This document shows, in pieces, positions 20,045 to 29,576 of a DNA stretch of 64,000 nucleotides. Location of the stretch: assembly GCF_002847825.1 (NCBI RefSeq), contig NZ_PKIZ01000016.1:1-64000 (forward strand), written 5' to 3'. How positions within the stretch are numbered: the stretch's first letter is position 1; every line of letters begins with the position of its first letter. The notes beneath the pieces were generated by a model. The model ran no database searches and was not told the DNA's origin. It saw only the letters and a list, made by a program, of their open reading frames with translations. A program made the translations under genes and the position numbers. Origin of the DNA: Kytococcus schroeteri (GTDB taxonomy: Bacteria; Actinomycetota; Actinomycetes; Actinomycetales; Dermatophilaceae).

Positions 20045-20460
20045 TGCGCGGCACCCCGCACTTCAAGCACCCGCGTGACCTAGGCCTCGACATCCGTAGC
20101 GCGCTGTTGGCGTCGTGCCTGATGGTCGCCGCGACAGACACGGACAAGTCCCGCTGGATCGGGGCGGTCCACCTGCTGTGGGTGTCCCTCATCACCGCGG
20201 GAGTGGTTCTCTGTTGGCGGGCCCTTGTCCGCCACGACGGCTGGGGCGGTGGCGTCGCGGCGGCTTTCCTGGCCATCCCGGTGTTGCTCACCATGGTCTT
20301 GATCGGGGCGCTACAGCTGTGGCCGCTGCCGCCTGACTCGCTCGGCGCCTTCCTGTGGTACCTCCCAGGGGCCACTGCGGTGCTCTGCCCGCTGCTCGCG
20401 ATCGGTCGCAGCCCTCGGTGGGACCACCCCGACGGAGAGCCGCTCCCCGACGCCACCTGA
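20044..20460 (+). CDS. small membrane protein, copy 1
   Basis: This 138-aa protein of unknown function has four hydrophobic segments (about residues 20-32, 42-60, 70-92 and 104-120) and the conserved piece RALVRHDGWGGGVAAAFLAI. It is a paralogue of the 139-aa protein at 21350-21769, with the same RDLGLDIRS start and a closing H-P-D-G-(E/D)-P-L-P-D-A. Its ATG overlaps the stop of the secreted-protein gene, so it is likely translated by coupling and not from its own leader. Confidence 0.7.
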   Translation: MRGTPHFKHPRDLGLDIRSALLASCLMVAATDTDKSRWIGAVHLLWVSLITAGVVLCWRALVRHDGWGGGVAAAFLAIPVLLTMVLIGALQLWPLPPDSLGAFLWYLPGATAVLCPLLAIGRSPRWDHPDGEPLPDAT

Positions 20461-20471
20461 GGAACGTTGGG

Positions 20472-20499
20472 GCCCCGTGACGCGATCACGCCACGGGGC
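20472..20499. terminator. hairpin terminator
   Basis: GCCCCGTG pairs with CACGGGGC; flanking TTGG and CCAA extend the stem. It separates the membrane gene from the leftward rdgB remnant and corresponds in position to the hairpin at 21790-21829 in the second copy. Confidence 0.65.
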
Positions 20500-20515
20500 A
20501 CCAACGCCTCACCAC

Positions 20516-20645
20516 TCAGGCCATCTCAGCCAGAAGGCGGGCCAGCTCCCGGGTGGCGCGGCCGCGGTGGCTGATGGCGTTCTTCACCTCGGCGGGCAGC
20601 TCGGCGCTGCTGACGGCCCCGTCGTCACCGGCGCTGAAGGGGGGC
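20516..20645 (-). pseudogene. 3' fragment of rdgB
   Basis: About 40 codons ending at the TGA at 20518-20516 match the C terminus of the intact RdgB at 21860: both contain VSSAELPAEVKN, then SHRG(R/K)ATR. The rest of the gene is absent; the fragment runs directly into a piece of aminotransferase. The copies differ at many positions, so the duplication is not recent, or the fragment came from a related strain. Confidence 0.85.
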
Positions 20646-20670
20646 GACGTCACTGGGCTCCGACTCTGCG

Positions 20671-21184
20671 CACCGGTCGGGTTGTGCGGGGTGTTGACCA
20701 CCACCATCGCGGTGCGGTCGGAGAACGCCGCCCCCAGCGTCTCGAGGTCCAGCTCCAGACCCGGCAGCGCCAGCGGCACCGGCCACACCACTCGCCACGG
20801 CCGCGGCGTAGGAGTCGTACGCCGGCTCAATGACCACGACCTCCTCACCGGGCTCGACGAGGGCCAGGATCGATGCCGTGAGTGCCTCGGTGGCGCCGAC
20901 GGTCACCAGCACCTGCGCCGGGTCGACAGCGAGCCCGTGGAAGCGCCCCTGGTGCGCGGCGACCGCCTCGCGCAGCGCCGGCACGTCCCAGAACGGCGGG
21001 TACTGGTTACGGCCCTCCAGCATCGCCTCGTGCGCCCACTCGACCAGCTCCCGCGGCGTGCCGGAATCCGGGGCACCCTGGCCAAGGTTCACCGCGTCAG
21101 CCGCGACGGCCCGCTGGGTCATCTCAGCGAAGATCGACGTACCGAAAGGCTGCATCCGCTGCACGAGGGGCGAGGTCATGCACC
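20671..21184 (-). pseudogene. truncated, frameshifted aminotransferase copy
   Basis: This reads as the N-terminal 170 codons of the aminotransferase at 17419-18585, from the same MTSPLVQRMQPFGTSIF start to NTPHNPTG, where it is cut off and joined to the rdgB fragment. An 11-base deletion near 20798 (between the codons for SYAAAVA and the following Val-Pro-Leu-Ala) shifts the frame. It lacks the PLP lysine and the C-terminal domain, so it cannot be active. Confidence 0.9.
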
Positions 21185-21205
21185 CCACCCTCGCACGGAA
21201 GGGCG
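21055..21205 (-). repeat. direct repeat, copy 2 (151 bp, identical to 18461-18611)
   Basis: Exact second copy of the tract described at 18461-18611, located in the decayed aminotransferase. Confidence 0.95.
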
Positions 21206-21349
21206 CAGTGCCGAGCCGTGAAGCATGGCGCGACAGGCGACTACTCCCCTCCGGATGGAATCCCCCCCCCAGGTGGACACCCCTCATGTGCCGGCGGCCC
21301 TAGCCTCTCGTCACCGGCGCCGACGGTGCGCCCGACCACGAGGACGGCC

Positions 21350-21769
21350 ATGCACCCGATCACCCGGAGTCACCCCCACGACCGGGACCTCGGGCTCGAC
21401 ATCCGCAGCACGCTGTTGGCGCTGGGTCTGCTGGTCGCACTCGTCGAGACAGTCTGGTACGAGTGGATCGGGGCGCTGCACGTGCTGTGGGTGTCGCTCA
21501 TCACCTTTGGGGTGGTCCGCTGCTGGCGGGCCCTTGTCCGCCACGACGGCTGGGGCGGTGGCGTCGCGGCGGCCTTCCTGGCCATCCCGGTGTTGCTCGT
21601 CATCGTGGTGCTGGTCCTGCTCCATCTGTGGCCCATCCCGGCGAACGGGTTCGGCCTCTTCGCGACCTACCTCCCCGGGGCCACGGCCGTGCTGTGTCCC
21701 CTGCTCACCATCGGGCGCCGGGCCCAGTGGACCCACCCCGACGGAGACCCCCTCCCCGACGCCCCCTGA
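21350..21769 (+). CDS. small membrane protein, copy 2
   Basis: A 139-aa protein with four hydrophobic segments, paralogous to the product at 20044-20460. Shared blocks are RDLGLDIRS, WVSLIT, RALVRHDGWGGGVAAAFLAIPVLL and a C-terminal HPDGDPLPDA. Its ATG has a GAGGACGG ribosome site and its 144-base upstream region aligns with that of the secreted-protein gene at 18755, including a run of C residues and GCGCCGAC(G/A)GTGCGCC. Function is unknown. Confidence 0.75.
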   Translation: MHPITRSHPHDRDLGLDIRSTLLALGLLVALVETVWYEWIGALHVLWVSLITFGVVRCWRALVRHDGWGGGVAAAFLAIPVLLVIVVLVLLHLWPIPANGFGLFATYLPGATAVLCPLLTIGRRAQWTHPDGDPLPDAP

Positions 21770-21789
21770 GGATCGGCCCGCTCATCCAC

Positions 21790-21829
21790 GTGGCCCCGGG
21801 GCCCGTCCGGCGACGGGTCGCGGGGCCAC
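21790..21829. terminator. hairpin terminator
   Basis: GTGGCCCC pairs with GGGGCCAC, with an inner GGGCCCGTC/GACGGGTC-like stem, between the membrane gene and the converging rdgB. Confidence 0.7.
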
Positions 21830-21859
21830 AGGCGCTCACCCGGGCGGGTTCACCCGTGC

Positions 21860-22536
21860 TCAGCCCCGCTCGGACAACCGCTGCGCCAGGGTCCGGGTGG
21901 CCTTGCCGCGGTGGCTCACGCGGTTCTTCACCTCTGCGGGCAGCTCGGCGCTGCTCACCGGACCCCGCACGGGCGTGAACCCGGCCTCCGCGAGCTCGCC
22001 GCTGCGCACCGCGAAGATCGGGTCGTAGCCGAACCCGTTCTCCCCCTGTGGCTCACGCAGGACGCTGCCGTGCATCTCCCCACGCTCGGTGATCTCCGTG
22101 CCGTCGGGGTCGACGTAGCTCATGACGCAGGCGAAGTGCGCCCCGCGGGCGTCGTCGGGCACGTCGGCCAGCTGGGCCAGCAGCAGCGCGTTGTTGTCGG
22201 CGTCCTTGGCCACGCCCGGCCCTTGTCCCTGGGAGTCCACGAGCCCACCGGACCAGCGCGCGGAGAAGATGCCCGGCGCTCCCCCCATCACGTCCACGCA
22301 CAGGCCGGAGTCGTCGGCGATGGCGGACAGCCCGGTCAGCTCGCAGGCCGCACGGGCCTTGAGCAGCGAGTTGGCCTCGAAGGTGGCGCCGTTCTCCACC
22401 ACGTCCGGGGCGTCGGGGGCCACGTCGGCCAGGGTGACGACCTCCACCTCGTGCGGCAAGGACTCGGCCAGGATGCGCTGCAGCTCGGGCACCTTGCCCC
22501 GGTTGCGCGTGGCCAGCACGATGCGGCGGGTGGCCA

Positions 22537-22537
<1 letters not shown>
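21860..22537 (-). CDS. rdgB: non-canonical purine NTP pyrophosphatase (RdgB/HAM1)
   Basis: The enzyme hydrolyses dITP, ITP and XTP to the monophosphates, keeping deaminated purines out of DNA and RNA. The 225-aa protein shows the family blocks LATRNRGKVPELQRIL, ENGATFEANSLLKARAA, AIADDSGLCVD and ENGFGYDPIF, ending with SHRGKATR. The ATG overlaps the rph stop by one base (TGATG), so it is translationally coupled to rph as in many actinobacteria. Confidence 0.93.
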
Positions 22538-23379
<842 letters not shown>

Positions 23380-23386
23380 GCACCTG

Positions 23387-23392
23387 AGCCTA
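23387..23392 (-). promoter_or_regulatory. -10 box (TAGGCT) of leaderless rph
   Basis: TAGGCT ends seven bases before the rph ATG, placing the expected transcription start at the A of ATG. Confidence 0.5.
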
Positions 23393-23450
23393 CGGGCCGC
23401 TCAGGCGACGCCGACGCTCCCCGCACCGGGTGCGGCCGGGTGGCCGAGCA

Positions 23451-24476
23451 TCAGGCGACGAGCGCCCCGCCCAGCCCGACCGCCGCCACGACGGCGGTGG
23501 TGATGCCGGCCAGCGCGAACGGCGCACCGCCGACCGTCCTCAGCCGCTCCCAGCGCACCCCGGTGCCCAGCGCCCACATCGCGGCCGCGAGCAGCAGGGT
23601 CTGCAGGACCTTGACCACCTCGAGCAGCTGCTCGGGCAGCGGCACCCAGGTGCGCACGAGCACCATCGCCAGGAAGGCCACCACGAACGCCGGGACGATC
23701 GGCGGCAGCGTCACGTCGTTGGAGCCGCCAGCCGTGCCACCCGCCGCGCCCTCGCCCGCGCGCAGCTGGCGGCGGCGCAGGGTCGCGAAGCCCACCATCA
23801 CCGGGGCCAGCAGCACCACGCGCGCCAGCTTGGCCACCACGGCCACCGCCAGCGCGGCCCCGCCCACGATGCCGCCGACGGCCACCACCTGCGCCACCTC
23901 GTGCACCGACAGCCCGGCCCACAGGCCGATGGTGCGGTCGTCCAGGCCCAGGAGCCCGCCCAGCAACGGCACCGCGGGGATCATGAGCGTGCCGAAGAGC
24001 ACCACGAGCGCCAGGGCGACCGCCACGTCCTCGTCCTCGGCGTCCACCACGCCGTCGGCCGCGGCCACCGCCGCCGCACCACAGATGGAGAAGCCCGCCC
24101 CCACGAGCAGCGCCAGCCCGGGGCGGACGCCCAGCAGGCGCCCGGCCAGCACCGCCGTCGCCAGGCCGACCGCCACCACGAGCACGACGGCGAGGACGAC
24201 CTTCCACCCCAGGTCGGCGATGGTCGCCAGCGAGACCTGGAGCCCCAGCAGCACGATGCCGGTGCGCAGCAACGTCTTGCTGCCCGCCCCCAGCCCCGGG
24301 CCCCAGCCGGCCGGGAGGCTGGCCAGGTTACCCACGAGGATGCCGAGCAGGATGGCCACCAGGAGCGGGCTCACGGCGGGCACGGCCGCGCCCACCAACC
24401 GGGCCGCCCCCATCGACACCAGGCCCGCCACCAGGCAGGCCACCAGTCCGGGCACCAGGGTTGACGAACGGCTCAC
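23451..24476 (-). CDS. YeiH/UPF0324-type putative transporter
   Basis: This 341-aa integral membrane protein has about ten hydrophobic segments and the UPF0324 signatures LLVAILLGILVGN, KTLLRTGIVLLGLQVSL, GAGFSICGAAAVAAADGVV and LSVHEVAQVVAVGG. The family includes YeiH and has been proposed to export sulfite/sulfate-like anions, but its substrate here is not established. It lies between the MBL hydrolase and rph, which are usually adjacent in actinobacteria. Confidence 0.85.
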   Translation of the reverse strand: MSRSSTLVPGLVACLVAGLVSMGAARLVGAAVPAVSPLLVAILLGILVGNLASLPAGWGPGLGAGSKTLLRTGIVLLGLQVSLATIADLGWKVVLAVVLVVAVGLATAVLAGRLLGVRPGLALLVGAGFSICGAAAVAAADGVVDAEDEDVAVALALVVLFGTLMIPAVPLLGGLLGLDDRTIGLWAGLSVHEVAQVVAVGGIVGGAALAVAVVAKLARVVLLAPVMVGFATLRRRQLRAGEGAAGGTAGGSNDVTLPPIVPAFVVAFLAMVLVRTWVPLPEQLLEVVKVLQTLLLAAAMWALGTGVRWERLRTVGGAPFALAGITTAVVAAVGLGGALVA

Positions 24477-24534
24477 GGTCGCTCCTCTCGCGATTCCTCG
24501 ATCCAGTGGGGCCGGCGGGGTGCGCCGGGCCAGC

Positions 24535-25332
24535 TCAGGCGGGGGTCACCGAGCAGTCGCGCGGGACGAGCTCGAGCACCAGGCCGGGGTGGGCGGCCTG
24601 CAGCGGGCCGTCCCACACCTCGCGCGCCTCCGCCACGGAGACCTCCGGGTCGTTCCACGGCGGCACGTGGGTGAGCACCAGGGCGCCCACTCCCCCGGCA
24701 CGCTGCGCCGCCACGGCCGCGCGACGCCCGGACAGGTGGATGCCCTGGGCGGTGTCGCGCCCCTCCACGAAGGCGCAGTCCGAGAGCACGAGGTCCGCGC
24801 CGGCCAGCAGGCCATCCAGGGCAGGGGTGTCATCGGTGTCGCCGGTGTACGCCACGGTGCAGCCGCCCGCCTCCACCCGCAGGCCGTACGCGTCGCCCGG
24901 GTGGTTCACCCGGGTCCACGTGAGGGTGAACGGCCCCACCTGCGTGGTGTGGCCGTCGCCCACCGGGTGGTAGGCGAAGGAGCGGGTGAGGCTCTCCCCC
25001 GACGGGGAGCCGTAGACGCAGTCCATCTGCTGACGCAGCGCCGCCGGGCCGTGGACGGGGATGCGCTCGGTGTGCGGGGCGCGCGGGTCATAGTGGTGCA
25101 GCACGAACAGGCCGCACAGGTCCACCACGTGGTCCGGGTGCAGGTGGCTGATGCAGTACGCGTCCACGGCCGTGGGGTCGGTGTACCGCTGCAGGGCACC
25201 CAGCGCGCCGGAGCCCAGGTCGAGCACGAGCCGCCAGGTGCGGCCCTCGTGCTCGTGCTCCACCAGGTAGGAGGACGCGGCCGACTCGGGCCCCGCGAAG
25301 GACCCCGAGCACCCCACCACGGTGAGCCTCAT
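24535..25332 (-). CDS. MBL-fold metallo-hydrolase
   Basis: A 265-aa metallo-beta-lactamase fold protein related to RNase Z/cyclic phosphodiesterase-like hydrolases. The N-terminal [20 protein letters not shown] and [11 protein letters not shown] give the fold and the HxHxDH metal site, with [23 protein letters not shown] and LTHVPPW as later metal ligands. Its ATG overlaps the murI stop by four bases (ATGA). The murI-MBL pair before rph is a standard actinobacterial arrangement. Confidence 0.9.
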   Translation of the reverse strand: MRLTVVGCSGSFAGPESAASSYLVEHEHEGRTWRLVLDLGSGALGALQRYTDPTAVDAYCISHLHPDHVVDLCGLFVLHHYDPRAPHTERIPVHGPAALRQQMDCVYGSPSGESLTRSFAYHPVGDGHTTQVGPFTLTWTRVNHPGDAYGLRVEAGGCTVAYTGDTDDTPALDGLLAGADLVLSDCAFVEGRDTAQGIHLSGRRAAVAAQRAGGVGALVLTHVPPWNDPEVSVAEAREVWDGPLQAAHPGLVLELVPRDCSVTPA

Positions 25333-26192
25333 GCGGTGGCCCCTCCCCCGGCATCGAGGGTGGGGACGGCACCCGTGGGGGGCACCTCCGTGGGCACGGG
25401 CAGGCGGTGGGTGTTGCCGGCGGAGACCTCGGGGCCCAGGAAGGTGCGGGCCAGCTCCCCGAACTGGGCCGGGTCGCCGGTGGTGAGGAAGGTGTGCGTG
25501 GGTGCCGAGTGCTCGGGGGCCAGCTCGTCGCGGTCGGCCAGGGTGCGCAGCAGCTCGGCGGCGGTCTCCTCGGCGGACGACACGAGCGAGACCTCGGGCC
25601 CCATCTCGTAGGCGAGCACGCCGCGCAGCAGCGGGTAGTGGGTGCACCCCATGATGAGGGTGTCCACGCCCGCCTCCTTGAGCGGCGTGAGGTACTCGGT
25701 GGCCGCCGCGAACACCTCCGGGCCGGTGACCGTGCCGGCCTCCACGAACTCCACGAAGCGGGGGCACGGCTGGGAGTGCAGCTGCACGCTGGGCACGGCG
25801 GCGAACGCGTCGCGGTAGGCGCCCGAGGTGTGGGTGGCGAGGGTGCTGATGACGCCCACCCGGCCCGAGCGGGTGATGCCGGCGGCGCGGCGGGCGGCTG
25901 GGCGGATCACCTCGATGACGGGGACGTCGTAACGCTCCCGGGCGTCGTGCAGCACCGCGGCCGAGGCCGAGTTGCAGGCGATGACCAGGGCCTTGACACC
26001 GCGCTCCACGAGGGCGTCCAGGGAGTCCAGGGCCAGGCCGCGCACCTCCGCGATGGGGCGAGGACCGTACGGTGCGTGGAGGGTGTCACCCAGGTAGATC
26101 GTCGACTCGCGGGGCAGGTGGTCCAGCACCGCACGGGCGACCGTGAGGCCGCCGAGGCCGGAGTCGAAGATGCCGATGGGTGCCGTGGACAT
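25329..26192 (-). CDS. murI: glutamate racemase
   Basis: It makes D-glutamate for peptidoglycan. The 287-aa protein has the N-terminal [30 protein letters not shown], and both catalytic cysteines, in IACNSASA and [17 protein letters not shown] box lies seven bases before the ATG, implying a leaderless transcript. It is the first gene of a unit with the MBL hydrolase. Confidence 0.95.
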   Translation of the reverse strand: MSTAPIGIFDSGLGGLTVARAVLDHLPRESTIYLGDTLHAPYGPRPIAEVRGLALDSLDALVERGVKALVIACNSASAAVLHDARERYDVPVIEVIRPAARRAAGITRSGRVGVISTLATHTSGAYRDAFAAVPSVQLHSQPCPRFVEFVEAGTVTGPEVFAAATEYLTPLKEAGVDTLIMGCTHYPLLRGVLAYEMGPEVSLVSSAEETAAELLRTLADRDELAPEHSAPTHTFLTTGDPAQFGELARTFLGPEVSAGNTHRLPVPTEVPPTGAVPTLDAGGGATA

Positions 26193-26199
26193 GCGCCAC

Positions 26200-26205
26200 A
26201 GGGTA
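26200..26205 (-). promoter_or_regulatory. -10 box (TACCCT) of leaderless murI
   Basis: TACCCT ends seven bases before the murI ATG. Confidence 0.45.
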
Positions 26206-26283
26206 CGTCCGTGGTCGGAGGCCCCCACCCCCTCCCCCGGTGGAGAGGCCGCCTCGCGCCGTCGGGAGGTGGCCGAGGACACA

Positions 26284-26322
26284 GGGGTGGGGCAACCGGC
26301 AGTTCCCCGGTAGCCCCACCCC
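26284..26322 (-). terminator. hairpin terminator after the FAH-family gene
   Basis: GGGGTGGGGC pairs perfectly with GCCCCACCCC across 19 bases, 25 bases after the FAH stop. Confidence 0.75.
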
Positions 26323-26347
26323 GGCATCGAGGGTGGAGGGGTGCCGC

Positions 26348-27127
26348 TCACTCCTCGGCGGAGACGAAGGGGTTGGACAGCCGCCCGATGCCCTGGATGG
26401 AGACCTCCACGCGCTGGCCGGCGGTCACCGGGCCCACGCCGGCGGGCGTGCCGGTGAGGATGACGTCGCCGGGCAGGAGGGTGAACGCCTTGGAGACGTG
26501 GGAGACGATGGCCGGCACGTCGAACACCATGTCGGCGGTGCGGCCGTCCTGCACCACCTCGCCGTCGAGGCGGGTGCGGACCACGAGGTCCTCGGTGTCC
26601 AGCTCGGTCTCGATCCACGGGCCGAGCGGGCAGAAGGTGTCCATGCCCTTGGCGCGGGCCCACTGGCCGTCGGACTTCTGCAGGTCGCGGGCAGTCACGT
26701 CGTTGGCGCAGGTGTAGCCCAGGATCACCGAGCGCACCTCGTCCGGCGAGACGTCCTTGCACATGCGGCCGATGACCACGGCCAGCTCGCCCTCGTAGGA
26801 GACCTCCTGGGTGAGCGCCGGGATGACCACCGGGTCGCCGGGGCCCACGACGGCGGTGTTGGGCACGAGGAAGAGGCCCGGCTCGGCATCGACCTCGTTG
26901 CCCAGCTCGGCGGCGTGGTCGGCATAGTTGCGACGGACCCCCACCACCTTGGAGCGGGGAATCACCGGGGCCAGGAGGCGCACGTCCTCGGTGGTGAAGG
27001 TGCGGCCCGTGAGCTCGATGGAGGTGTAGAGGGGGTCGCCGGTGATCTCGGCGATCTTGGTGCCCTCGCCGTCCATGAGGCCGTAGCGGGGCTCGTCGGA
27101 GTCGTCGGTGAACCGGCAGATGCGCAT
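26348..27127 (-). CDS. fumarylacetoacetate hydrolase (FAH) family protein
   Basis: The 259-aa protein has the FAH catalytic core: [16 protein letters not shown], the metal-binding [13 protein letters not shown] (Glu-x-Glu-like), [14 protein letters not shown] and [14 protein letters not shown]. Members cleave C-C bonds of acylpyruvates or act as oxaloacetate decarboxylases or tautomerases, and the exact substrate is not predictable. A TAGACT box six bases before the ATG suggests a leaderless transcript. Confidence 0.9.
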   Translation of the reverse strand: MRICRFTDDSDEPRYGLMDGEGTKIAEITGDPLYTSIELTGRTFTTEDVRLLAPVIPRSKVVGVRRNYADHAAELGNEVDAEPGLFLVPNTAVVGPGDPVVIPALTQEVSYEGELAVVIGRMCKDVSPDEVRSVILGYTCANDVTARDLQKSDGQWARAKGMDTFCPLGPWIETELDTEDLVVRTRLDGEVVQDGRTADMVFDVPAIVSHVSKAFTLLPGDVILTGTPAGVGPVTAGQRVEVSIQGIGRLSNPFVSAEE

Positions 27128-27133
27128 GGGGCG

Positions 27134-27139
27134 AGTCTA
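27134..27139 (-). promoter_or_regulatory. -10 box (TAGACT) of the FAH-family gene
   Basis: TAGACT ends six bases before the ATG at 27127; expected leaderless start. Confidence 0.5.
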
Positions 27140-27177
27140 CGAGCGCGGGCGGGGTGGCGCTCCATGCCGCGGTCTGC

Positions 27178-27846
27178 TCAGCTGTGGGAGTCCGCGGACC
27201 CACCCAGGTGCAGCACGACCTGACCGGTCGGCCCAGCCTCCTGCACCAGCCGCATCCGCTCCAGCGCGGGGTGGTCCTCCAGCAGACGCGCGGCGTTCGC
27301 CAGGGAGCGCAGGGTGGCGGTCTCGGCGCGGGCACGCTCGAGCTTCACCCGCCCCTCGGCGGCAGCGGTGGCCAGGGCGATGGCGGTGCTCCGCAGCTCC
27401 GGGGGAAGGACCACGTCCTTCAGCACGACCTCCAGCACCTCCAGGCCCACGGTGCGCGCAGTCTGGGCGATGTGGTCCCGCATCGCCTCCAACGGCAGCT
27501 CGCGCCGCTGCACGAGCTGCTCCACGCCCATCGCCGCGACACTCTCGCGGAGTTGCACCTGGGCGGACAGGTAGAGCACGTCCTCGGGGTCCTGGGCGTT
27601 CTCGAGGTAGGCACGGGGATCGACGACCCGCACCCGCAGGCTGAGCGACGCCTTCACCGTGAGCCCGTCGGCGGTCGGGACCTCCTGGGTGGCGAGGGCC
27701 AGAACCCGCTCACGGAGGTCCACGACTTCTGCGACGCTCCTCCACGGGCGCCGGTGGCGCCCGGCCGTCTGGACCTCCAGGAAGGCGCCGTGGCGATAGA
27801 CCACGGCGGCGTGACGGGGCGGGACGGTGCGTGTGAACAGGCTCAT
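27178..27846 (-). CDS. SPFH/band 7 domain protein (slipin-like)
   Basis: The 222-aa protein contains an SPFH domain: a basic start, then [66 protein letters not shown] and [20 protein letters not shown] helical Ala/Glu-rich stretch follows (residues 160-205). Slipins usually have an N-terminal membrane anchor; here only a weak hydrophobic start is present, so it may be peripheral. Function, probably membrane-domain scaffolding, is inferred from family only. Confidence 0.8.
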   Translation of the reverse strand: MSLFTRTVPPRHAAVVYRHGAFLEVQTAGRHRRPWRSVAEVVDLRERVLALATQEVPTADGLTVKASLSLRVRVVDPRAYLENAQDPEDVLYLSAQVQLRESVAAMGVEQLVQRRELPLEAMRDHIAQTARTVGLEVLEVVLKDVVLPPELRSTAIALATAAAEGRVKLERARAETATLRSLANAARLLEDHPALERMRLVQEAGPTGQVVLHLGGSADSHS

Positions 27847-28207
27847 CGTGGTGCTCTCCGGAGTCGGTCAGGTCAGGGCGCTGGGGCCGGGCTGGGTCGG
27901 GTGGGTGACGCCGCTGGTGCACCGACGGGTGGCCCCGGCGCGGAGAGGGAAGGGGCGACCGACGACCGAGCGGGCGGGGAGCCCGGCACCCTCCGAGGAC
28001 GGTGGTCCGGACTCCGCAGGGCCTCGCCCGGCGTCCTGTCGGCCACCCCCTCCCGGGGGACTCGAACCCCAGCACCAGGAGGTGCCTTGCCAGTGATGTC
28101 CACAGCATCCGTCCCCTTGGGTGACACGCAGGACCTCGTGCGGCACACCGCCTCGGCTGCTCCCCAAGGGGCTCGCAGAGTGTGGCACACGCGCACGCAC
28201 GAGGTCG
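27847..28207. other. non-coding stretch of about 360 bases
   Basis: No convincing gene was found. It presumably holds the promoter of the SPFH gene. On the minus strand at about 28049-28073 it contains a tRNA-like T-arm sequence (GGGGTTCGAGTCCCCC) after a small GCACC/GGTGC hairpin, but no acceptor or anticodon arm can be assembled around it. Confidence 0.4.
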
Positions 28208-28645
28208 ATGGCTTTCCCCATCGCAGGGCCCGAGGCCACCGCTCCCTCCCCGGGAGAGGCCTCAGCCCGCAGGGGGCGCACCGAGAACGCCTGCCGCGCA
28301 CAACCTCCGCGGCGGCGGGTGGCCTCCCCGCCGACCCACTGCCCGACCCCACTGCCTGGAAGGACCTGCCTGCTCGTCATCTCCCTGCTCATCGGGGTCA
28401 TCTGCACCGTCGCGTGCTACCGCGCTGGGCGGCAGATGGCTCGCGTGGGGGCGGGGCTGGCCGACGAGGACGACCGTGACCTCGGCATGCCCATCATCAC
28501 GATGTGGCTGTGCTTCGGCTTCCTCTACCTCTGGCACGACTTCGAGGATCCTGTGCAGTGGGGTCTGTTCGTCGTGGTCAGCTCCACCACCGTCGGGTGG
28601 ATCTGGACCCGCGCGGTGGCCCGGGGCGCCGGCCTCATCCCGTGA
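28208..28645 (+). CDS. small membrane protein, uncertain start
   Basis: The last 90 codons look real: a hydrophobic LLVISLLIGVICTVACY, an acidic ADEDDRDLG loop, then IITMWLCFGFLYLW and GLFVVVSSTTVGWIW, so three membrane segments. I do not recognise the family. The start is doubtful. The ATG at 28208 has GAGG only three bases upstream and would add a 55-residue Arg/Pro-rich leader that looks non-coding. A CTG at 28370 with AAGGA five bases upstream would give a compact 91-aa membrane protein. It converges on the broken HIT-like gene with an 11-base overlap of frames. Confidence 0.45.
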   Translation: MAFPIAGPEATAPSPGEASARRGRTENACRAQPPRRRVASPPTHCPTPLPGRTCLLVISLLIGVICTVACYRAGRQMARVGAGLADEDDRDLGMPIITMWLCFGFLYLWHDFEDPVQWGLFVVVSSTTVGWIWTRAVARGAGLIP

Positions 28646-29141
28646 GGTCCAGGCCGCCTCCCGCCGCCATCGCCGCGGCCACGATGCGGATCTTCTCCGC
28701 CTGCAGCCCGGGCTCCAACGGGTGCAGGACGTCGTCCCAGTAGGCGAGGTTCACACCGCGCGCCCGCATCATGCCGGCCGGACGGGCCAGGGCGTGCATG
28801 TGGAAGTGGGCCGACCCGTCGTTCCACCAACCGAAGTGCGTGCGGGCCACACCCGGCACCTGCTTGACGGCCTGCGACAGGCGCTGCATCAGCGGGCCGA
28901 GCGTGGCCAGCAGGTCCAGCGGGGCGTCCTCCAGCAGCACGTGCCGGCGCGGCGCGAAGCCACCCAGGAAGGGCAGGCCCGTGGGGTGGCCGCCGGAGCG
29001 GAGCTACCAGTGCTCGTCCTGCCAGATGGTGCTCGGGTCGTCGGCGCAGTGCCAGCACTCGGTGGGGTCGGTCTCGCCCCTGCGCGGCAGCTCGGGCACG
29101 AGCATCTTCTCCAGCGGGCGGAGGGTCACCGCATCGAACAT
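28635..29141 (-). pseudogene. HIT-like protein gene interrupted by an in-frame amber codon
   Basis: Reading from the ATG at 29141, the frame gives TECWHCADDPSTIWQDEHW, a TAG at 29006-29004, and then continues in the same frame with LRSGGHPTGLPFLGGFAPRR to a TGA at 28635. The second part contains HFGWWNDGSAHFHMHALARP, a HIT-type His-x-His-x-His motif. With one codon changed the gene would encode about 168 aa. Either it is a recent pseudogene or the stop is read through; there is no local evidence of suppression. An in-frame ATG at 28940 would only give a 101-aa C-terminal piece. Confidence 0.75.
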
Positions 29142-29360
29142 GGCGATGTCCCCGCGGTGAGACTGGAGGCGTCGTGGACGCGCCCGGGCTCGAGGCGGTC
29201 GTGGACGGGGGACGAGGCGGGGGCGCGGTGGGTCATGGCCTCATCCGGCACCGGGCGATTGCCGGTGGCGGAGAGGCGTGAGGTGGGTGGGATGACGGAG
29301 TGACGTGCCGGAGGGTGGGTCGCGCGGATCGAGCGGCGCTCCGTGCCGGCCGGGCTCCCG

Positions 29361-29522
29361 CCGCACGGGAAACCCCTCGCCGCACGGGAAGGGTGCTGGT
29401 GGCACGGGATGGTGCGCGTGCGGGGAGCACTCTTCCCGTACGCGGGGAGGTTTCGCGTGCGCGGCCGGGGGTGCACTCGGGGAGCCCAGCCGTTGTCCCG
29501 TGCGCGGAGAGGCCTCGCGTGC
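29361..29522. repeat. three copies of a ~28-bp GC-rich motif
   Basis: Two direct copies (29434-29460 and 29496-29522) follow TCCCGT(A/G)CGCGG(G/A)GAGG(T/C)(T/C)TCGCGTGC. An inverted, looser copy lies at 29361-29390 (CCGCACGGGAAACCCCTCGCCGCACGGGAA). A fragment, GGCACGGGAT, occurs at 29401. Confidence 0.65.
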
Positions 29523-29570
29523 GACGAAGGCAGACGCGGCCCAGCCCGGCCCGACCCTGCCCCGGCGGAC

Positions 29571-29576
29571 CTAGAC
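29571..29576 (+). promoter_or_regulatory. -10 box (TAGACT) of the glycosylase-like gene
   Basis: TAGACT lies nine bases before the ATG at 29586, so the mRNA probably has almost no leader. No ribosome site is present, which agrees. Confidence 0.5.

Noticed and set aside
28020-28080. tRNA-like T arm (GGGGTTCGAGTCCCCC) on the minus strand
   Set aside because: No matching acceptor stem, anticodon loop or CCA can be built around it, and the T stem has a weak closing pair. It may be chance or an old attachment-site remnant, but the evidence is too thin.
27868-28407. A 179-codon minus-strand frame over the gene-free stretch
   Set aside because: It is Gly/Arg/Ser-rich with no domain or ribosome site, and it overlaps the more convincing membrane segments on the plus strand.
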